From Chryseobacterium sp. OV279 (GTDB lineage Bacteria > Bacteroidota > Bacteroidia > Flavobacteriales > Weeksellaceae), in the NCBI RefSeq assembly GCF_900128945.1, contig NZ_FQUD01000003.1:310001-374000 (forward strand): a DNA stretch of 64,000 nucleotides, in the 5' to 3' direction. Below, one piece after another: positions 59,468 through 64,000 of this stretch. Below the pieces are notes generated by a model. The model worked only from the letters and a program-made list of their open reading frames with translations, had not been told where the DNA came from and made no database searches. The position numbers and the translations under genes are program-made. Position 1 is the stretch's first letter, and the number at the start of each line of letters is the position of its first letter.

Positions 59468-60826
59468 TTAATTCTGCTTAATTCTCTTCGCAGACATATT
59501 GAGAAATCGCTTCACCAGGAAAACCGCAGAAACGGTAAGTCCCAACCCTAAAGCGATCCACATTCCGAAAGCACCCATTTTTAAAGTGACACACAGGAAA
59601 TATCCTAAAGGAATCGTAATCACCCAGTAAGCGATAAAAGTATAGATCGACGGGATTTTTACATCCTGAAGACCTCTCAGCATCCCTAAAGCCGTCACCT
59701 GAATTCCGTCTGAAAGCTGGAATAAGGCAGCGATAATCATTAGTTTTGAAGCCAGCATAATCACTTCAACTTCTTCTTTTTTAGTAAAGAAAGTCGGAAG
59801 GATATTTCTTCCCAGAACAAAGAACAATCCACAGATACACATGAAAATAAAAGATATTTTCAGGTTGTTGATCCCAACTTTTCTTAATTCAACGAAATTC
59901 TGTTCACCAAGCTTTCTTCCGATCATGACTGTTGAAGCCACACTGAACCCTACACAAAGGTTAAAGGTGAATGAAGCCATACTCAAGGCGATCTGGTGAG
60001 AGGCAATATCGTGAGCGGAGATCAGTCCGCAGATAAAAGCAGCACCTGCAAAAGCCGTTACTTCAAAGAACATCTGTAAAGCAGTAGGCAGACCCAGTTT
60101 CACCATTTTATCAAACATATTTTTGGAGAACACCTGGATTTTTAAAGAAAAGTCTTTAATATATCTTCTCGTTTTTTTCTCTTTCACCAATACAACATAC
60201 AGGAATACGACCATGAATATTCTGGAAATCAACGTGGCTAAGGCTGAACCTTTTACCCCCATCTCAGGGAAGATCCAGATTCCTTTGATCAAAACATAGT
60301 TCAGGACAATATTGATGATATTCGCAATGATCGTTGCCTTAGTTACGCCTATGGTATAGGAAAGTCCTTCAGAAACTTCACGAAGCGTCTGGAAAGCCAT
60401 AAACGGGATCATACTGATCGCCATAATACCGAGGAAATCTACCGTATTGGGAATGATCTTCGCCGGCTGCCCGGAATGATAGAGTAGTGGCATGCCTAAA
60501 AGCAAGACTGCCATTAAAATAATTCCTACAGACATATTGATCACAAATCCGTGACTGAATACAGAATTAATAGTTCCGTGGTCCTGCTTGGAGTGTGCTT
60601 CAGAAACCAGCGGAGGAATAGCAAATGAAAATCCCAATGCCAGTACAAACACCGAGAAAAACACAGCATTTCCCAATGAAACAGAAGCAAGGGCATCTGC
60701 ACCTAAAAGTTTTCCGACAATAATATTGTCGAACAAATTCACCGAGACCTGCCCCACCTGCGTAAGCATTACAGGTAGAGCCAGAGTCAGGCATTCTTTC
60801 GTATAGTTTTTGTTTAAAAAGCTCAT
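59468..60826 (-). CDS. MATE-family efflux transporter
   Basis: 452 residues with about twelve membrane segments in two similar halves. MATE marks: LALPVMLTQVGQVSVNLFDNIIVGK (near the N-terminus), SKQDHGTINSVFSHGFVINM, and in the second half LPTALQMFFEVTAFAGAAF and CVGFSVASTVMIGRKLGEQN. It exports cationic drugs or other organic compounds using a sodium or proton gradient. The gene is single, with the promoter region unclear. A heptad array lies just after its stop. Confidence 0.92.
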   Translation of the reverse strand: MSFLNKNYTKECLTLALPVMLTQVGQVSVNLFDNIIVGKLLGADALASVSLGNAVFFSVFVLALGFSFAIPPLVSEAHSKQDHGTINSVFSHGFVINMSVGIILMAVLLLGMPLLYHSGQPAKIIPNTVDFLGIMAISMIPFMAFQTLREVSEGLSYTIGVTKATIIANIINIVLNYVLIKGIWIFPEMGVKGSALATLISRIFMVVFLYVVLVKEKKTRRYIKDFSLKIQVFSKNMFDKMVKLGLPTALQMFFEVTAFAGAAFICGLISAHDIASHQIALSMASFTFNLCVGFSVASTVMIGRKLGEQNFVELRKVGINNLKISFIFMCICGLFFVLGRNILPTFFTKKEEVEVIMLASKLMIIAALFQLSDGIQVTALGMLRGLQDVKIPSIYTFIAYWVITIPLGYFLCVTLKMGAFGMWIALGLGLTVSAVFLVKRFLNMSAKRIKQN

Positions 60827-60869
60827 AATATTTTATGATTCATATATAGTTTAATACTTAAAAATAGGG

Positions 60870-60903
60870 CAAAAAAAAATTTGCAGTAGGGCTACTGCAA
60901 ATT
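60870..60903 (-). terminator. Terminator of the response-regulator gene
   Basis: AATTTGCAGTA and TACTGCAAATT form an 11-pair stem with a GGGC loop. On the minus strand it is followed by a run of nine or more Ts, 28 bases after the stop. Confidence 0.82.
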
Positions 60904-60931
60904 GTTATAATATATTTAATGTTCAATTAAA

Positions 60932-62116
60932 TTATTTCCTTACAAAACTTGCAACATCCTCCTCGGAAACAGAATTTCCGCCAAGAATAATTAATCTTTC
61001 CACCACATTTCTCAGTTCTCTGATATTTCCAGTCCATGAAAGCACTTTAAGCGCATCAATTGCTTTATCATCAAATTTTTTCACAGCAGTACCGTGTTCA
61101 TCGGCAATCATACCGGAAAAATGGTCTACTAGCAATTTGATATCATCTTTTCTGTCATCCAATGGTGGAACATAGATTTCAATCACAGAAAGCCTGTGGT
61201 AAAGGTCTTCTCTGAATTTTCCTTCTTCAATTTCCTTCTGCATGTTTTTATTGGTTGCTGCAATCACTCTTACATCAACTTTTATTTCCTTATCGCTTCC
61301 CACTGGAGAAACTTTGCTTTCCTGCAATGCTCTCAAGACTTTAGCCTGAGCAATAAGACTCATATCTCCGATCTCATCCAAAAAGATGGTACCGCCGTTA
61401 GCCTGCTCAAATTTTCCCTGCTTGTCTTTAATAGCTCCTGTAAAAGAACCTTTTACGTGTCCGAAAAGTTCAGATTCAATAAGTTCAGATGGAATAGCCG
61501 CACAGTTCACTTCAATCATAGGACCTCTTGCACGCTCACTTTGGTTGTGAATCGCATGAGCTACCAATTCTTTTCCAGCACCGTTGGGTCCTGTGATCAG
61601 AACTCTGGCGTCAGAAACAGCTACTTTTTCGATCATATCCTGGATTTTTTTCAAAGCAGGAGAATCACCGATCATCTGGTATTTTTTGTTGACCTTTCTT
61701 TTTAAGGTCTTGTTTTCAGTTTGGAGGTTTTTATTTTCCTTTTTCAGACTTTCTTTGGCTAAAGCATTTTTCACACTTGTAATCAGTCTGTTGATGTCGA
61801 TAGGTTTGGAAATAAAGTCATATGCGCCTTCCTTTAAACAGGAAACAGCAGAGTCGATGTCTGCGTGGCCCGAGATCATGATGAATGTGCTTTCAGGCTT
61901 TAGGATCATACTTTGTTTTAAAAGTTCTGTTCCGGAAAGTTTAGGCATCTTGATATCAGAGATCACCAATGCGAAATCTTCTTTTTCTATCTGTTTGTAG
62001 CCTTCAAGGCCATCTTCAGCGATAACAAATTCGTAATCGGTAAGTTCATCAGAAAGAATACTGTGTAATACTCCCGAGATTGCTTTTTCGTCTTCTACAA
62101 TAAGGATTTTTTGCAT
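60932..62116 (-). CDS. Sigma-54-type response regulator without DNA-binding domain
   Basis: 394 residues. An N-terminal receiver domain (phospho-acceptor Asp54 in LVISDIKMPKLSG; terminal KPID) is followed by a linker rich in charged repeats (about 120-150). The AAA+ sigma-54-activator domain has Walker A ITGPNGAGKELVAHAIH (about 175-191), the GAFTGA loop in the form GSFTGA (about 220), Walker B GGTIFLDEIGDM and SWTGNIRELRNVVERLI. It ends at VSEEDVASFVRK, about 60-80 residues short of NtrC, and lacks the Fis-type helix-turn-helix. Thus it may act from solution or through protein contacts. A TTG-N22-TAAATTTG promoter lies right at the start, so the message may be leaderless. Confidence 0.85.
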   Translation of the reverse strand: MQKILIVEDEKAISGVLHSILSDELTDYEFVIAEDGLEGYKQIEKEDFALVISDIKMPKLSGTELLKQSMILKPESTFIMISGHADIDSAVSCLKEGAYDFISKPIDINRLITSVKNALAKESLKKENKNLQTENKTLKRKVNKKYQMIGDSPALKKIQDMIEKVAVSDARVLITGPNGAGKELVAHAIHNQSERARGPMIEVNCAAIPSELIESELFGHVKGSFTGAIKDKQGKFEQANGGTIFLDEIGDMSLIAQAKVLRALQESKVSPVGSDKEIKVDVRVIAATNKNMQKEIEEGKFREDLYHRLSVIEIYVPPLDDRKDDIKLLVDHFSGMIADEHGTAVKKFDDKAIDALKVLSWTGNIRELRNVVERLIILGGNSVSEEDVASFVRK

Positions 62117-62121
62117 AGTTG

Positions 62122-62154
62122 CAAATTTAGATTTTTTGATTCAATTATTAGCAA
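62122..62154 (-). promoter_or_regulatory. Promoter of the response-regulator gene
   Basis: On the minus strand TTG (62154-62152), a 22-base spacer and TAAATTTG (62129-62122). The predicted start of transcription coincides with the ATG at 62116. Confidence 0.5.
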
Positions 62155-62172
62155 AAACCATACCTAAATATA

Positions 62173-62832
62173 CTATTTTGAGTAATCTCTTCTGCCGAAA
62201 ATAGCAGATCCAACCCTCACGGAATTGGCACCGCATTCAATGGCAGCCGGGAAATCATCACTCATTCCCATAGATAATGTTTTAAGTGTTTTTAACTGAT
62301 TTAATTCATCAAAAAGCCCTTTTAAAATTAAAAATTCTTCTTTTACCTGATCTTTATCCTCCGTAAATGTAGCCATTCCCATCAGTCCGGTAATTTCAAC
62401 ATGGGAAAACTCTCCGTCAATATATTTTTGAAACAGGGTTTTCGCTTCATCAATCTCAAGTCCGAATTTACTTTCCTCAGCTGCAATTTTTACCTGCAAC
62501 AGGACTTTAATCGTTCTGTCATTCTTACCTGCTTCTTTACTGATCTCTGCAAGAAGTTTCTCAGAGTCCACACTTTGAATGGTATCGATGAACGGAGCGA
62601 TATACTTTACTTTATTCGTCTGCAGATGCCCGATCAGATGCCATTCTATATCTTTAGGAAGGAGCGGATATTTCTCCATAAGCTCCTGAACTTTATTTTC
62701 ACCAAAAACTTTCTGTCCCAGATCATAAACCTCCTGAACAGCCTCAACCGGATGTGTTTTTGAAACCGCTACCAGCTGAACTCCTGCCGGAAGCTGATCT
62801 TTTATTGCTGTATAATTTTCTTGAATACCCAT
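62173..62832 (-). CDS. yggS: PLP-homeostasis protein, YggS/PROSC family
   Basis: 219 residues. A PLP-binding TIM-barrel protein: VQLVAVSKTHPVEAVQEVYD (PLP lysine in AVSKTHP, about residue 25), VFGENKVQEL, IEWHLIGHLQTNKVK, and the closing LSMGMSDDFPAAIECGANSVRVGSAIFG. Regulates pyridoxal phosphate levels; no catalytic activity is assigned. It is upstream of the response-regulator gene on the same strand, with a 56-base gap that contains a promoter. Confidence 0.94.
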   Translation of the reverse strand: MGIQENYTAIKDQLPAGVQLVAVSKTHPVEAVQEVYDLGQKVFGENKVQELMEKYPLLPKDIEWHLIGHLQTNKVKYIAPFIDTIQSVDSEKLLAEISKEAGKNDRTIKVLLQVKIAAEESKFGLEIDEAKTLFQKYIDGEFSHVEITGLMGMATFTEDKDQVKEEFLILKGLFDELNQLKTLKTLSMGMSDDFPAAIECGANSVRVGSAIFGRRDYSK

Positions 62833-62895
62833 AAATGCAAATTTCTGAATTATAAAAGGAAAAAACTAATGAATCTGTAAAATTGTTGTTGACTT

Positions 62896-62930
62896 TTGCT
62901 AGTTGCTAGTTGCTAGTTGCTAGTTGCTAG
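62896..62930. repeat. Perfect tandem heptamer TTGCTAG x5
   Basis: Five exact copies of TTGCTAG in tandem (35 bases), followed by TTTGCC. It lies between the yggS start and the deacetylase stop. Confidence 0.9.
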
Positions 62931-62959
62931 TTTGCCACCAATGTCATTTATTCCCCGCA

Positions 62960-62999
62960 TCATTAAATTGTTACACTGTTAGATTATTTCATTGTTACA
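62960..62999. repeat. Octad array next to the deacetylase stop
   Basis: Five 8-base units (TCATTAAA, TTGTTACA, CTGTTAGA, TTATTTCA, TTGTTACA) end one base before the stop codon of the deacetylase gene. On the coding strand they read TGTAACAA-type units. Confidence 0.7.
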
Positions 63000-63000
63000 T

Positions 63001-63867
63001 TTAATTCAGAATATCATTAATCTTCGGATACTGCGAGATCTTTCTGAACACAAACTTGTTACTTTTCTGAAGTTTTTCAATAAACATATCCAGTTCATTG
63101 ATGGAATCTGCGTCTCTAAGGTATTGATCATGCGTAAGGAAAACCAGGTGTCTGGATGTTTTTTCCAGATCATTAAGGAAGATACTGTCTACCTTTTTGA
63201 TCATTGCTTCGTGGCTGCCTTTCAATGTCATTTTTTGCGAAGGTCTCCATTCAAGATCCCATCCGATTACTTTGTAGCCTGCTTTTCTAAGACCGTTGGC
63301 CGCATCGGTTGATCCTTTAATATCCGTTACATTAATATTGTTCAGTCTCCAGATGTTTCTTCCCGGAGTTCTGGCTATTTTATCATAAAGTTTCAGACTG
63401 TCTTTTGCGATGTCAAAATCACGGACGACGGCATCAGCATTTTTGTAAAAATCTGTGTATTTGTTGTGGGCGTGGGTAAAGCTGTGGTTGGCCAGTTCGA
63501 TCAGAGGATTGCTTTTCAGAAGCTTCATATCATCTTTCTGTCTTTTGCTTCCATAGGCATGTTTTCCTACCAGAAAGGCGGTGGCACACACGTTTCTTTT
63601 GTTTAAGATCTTAAGAAGATTTTCCGTTCCCTGGTTGGGACCGTCATCAAAGGTAAGGTAGATGATTCTTTTATCGGTTTCTACACTCTCATCATCTATT
63701 TGGGGGACCGTTTGTACGGTGGGATGTTCCTGTGAACTCATCTGAGCAGAGTCTTTCACATCGGTTTTGTCATTACAGCTGTTGAATACCATTGAGGCCG
63801 CACTCATCAATGCAGTCATCCCAAGAAAAGTCATGTTTCTTGACTTTTCCCCAAATTTTTTTTTCAT
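63001..63867 (-). CDS. Polysaccharide deacetylase-family lipoprotein (NodB domain)
   Basis: 288 residues. Lipobox FNSC (about Cys31) after a long charged N-terminus (MKKKFGEKSRN). The NodB fold shows motif 1 YLTFDDGPNQG (about residue 70), motif 2 ELANHSFTHAH (H-x3-H zinc site, about 125), and RTPGRNIWRLNN and VIGWDLEWRPS as later motifs. The metal triad Asp-His-His is intact. It would deacetylate a polysaccharide or peptidoglycan in the periplasm or on the cell surface; the substrate is unknown. Octads touch its stop codon. Confidence 0.88.
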   Translation of the reverse strand: MKKKFGEKSRNMTFLGMTALMSAASMVFNSCNDKTDVKDSAQMSSQEHPTVQTVPQIDDESVETDKRIIYLTFDDGPNQGTENLLKILNKRNVCATAFLVGKHAYGSKRQKDDMKLLKSNPLIELANHSFTHAHNKYTDFYKNADAVVRDFDIAKDSLKLYDKIARTPGRNIWRLNNINVTDIKGSTDAANGLRKAGYKVIGWDLEWRPSQKMTLKGSHEAMIKKVDSIFLNDLEKTSRHLVFLTHDQYLRDADSINELDMFIEKLQKSNKFVFRKISQYPKINDILN

Positions 63868-64000
63868 AAAGATAATGGAGATTTAAATAGTTAAAAATCG
63901 TTAAAATAATGCTGAAATATTAACAAATTATATGCCATCAATTGTTAAATTTTACTTTTTAAGTTTATTTTAAGGACTTTATTTTAAAGCATATTTAGGA

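Noticed and set aside
62896..62930. Possible CRISPR-like repeats
   Set aside because: The units are seven bases in direct tandem with no spacers and no cas genes are present.

Overview
The window looks like chromosomal DNA of a Flavobacteriia member, most probably Chryseobacterium or a close relative in the Weeksellaceae. The signs are AT-rich intergenic DNA, promoter elements of the Bacteroidota type (TAnnTTTG, in several cases with a TTG 17-22 bases upstream), a SusC/SusD pair, two secreted proteins with type IX secretion (T9SS) C-terminal sorting domains, a GLPGLI-family protein, and many lipoproteins with a short lipobox. No rRNA, tRNA, CRISPR array, prophage or intact insertion sequence was seen. 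The genus is inferred from protein style, not from a marker gene.

Layout. 0.4-6.2 kb: M28 peptidase, rsmG, a lipoprotein, a DUF922 putative metalloprotease and an AddB-like PD-(D/E)XK nuclease. 6.2-9.5 kb (minus): a T9SS-exported lipase-like hydrolase and a glutaryl-CoA dehydrogenase. 9.6-22.5 kb: a polysaccharide utilisation locus. An MFS transporter and a Nudix-fold regulator on the minus strand diverge from susC, susD, GH30, GH3, GH16 and a second GH30. The enzyme set points to beta-1,6/beta-1,3-glucan, as in fungal or yeast cell wall. 22.5-25 kb: a repeat-rich gap holding a truncated copy of the fabI 3' end, then fabI, a small helical protein and tag. 25-33.6 kb: a secreted protein with YadA-like head repeats, and a LysR regulator divergent from a three-gene RND efflux operon. 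33.8-42.7 kb: housekeeping and unknown genes, a di-heme peroxidase, a PhoX-like T9SS protein and a leucine-rich-repeat protein. 42.7-51.2 kb: yciH-like, gpmI, acyl-ACP desaturase, map, a methyltransferase, an SMR exporter with a Crp/Fnr regulator, era and DoxX. 51.2-64 kb: a 53-residue double-glycine bacteriocin-like peptide, an S9 peptidase, several unknown secreted or cytosolic proteins, a second Crp/Fnr regulator, GNAT, GLPGLI, MATE, a sigma-54-type response regulator with no DNA-binding domain, YggS and a polysaccharide deacetylase.

How the genes work together. SusC/SusD and the lipoprotein GH30 and GH16 enzymes would capture and cut a beta-glucan at the cell surface. The GH3 and the second GH30 would finish the products in the periplasm, and the MFS permease would import the sugar under control of the Nudix-fold protein. 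The RND operon forms a complete tripartite pump with its likely regulator alongside.

The two most unusual signals are not ordinary genes. One is the small orphan double-glycine peptide gene at 51205-51366. The other is a recurring class of 7- or 8-base-periodic arrays that lie at, or within a few to about 50 bases of, the 3' ends of many genes here. Several are paired with a complementary array about 70-110 bases further on.
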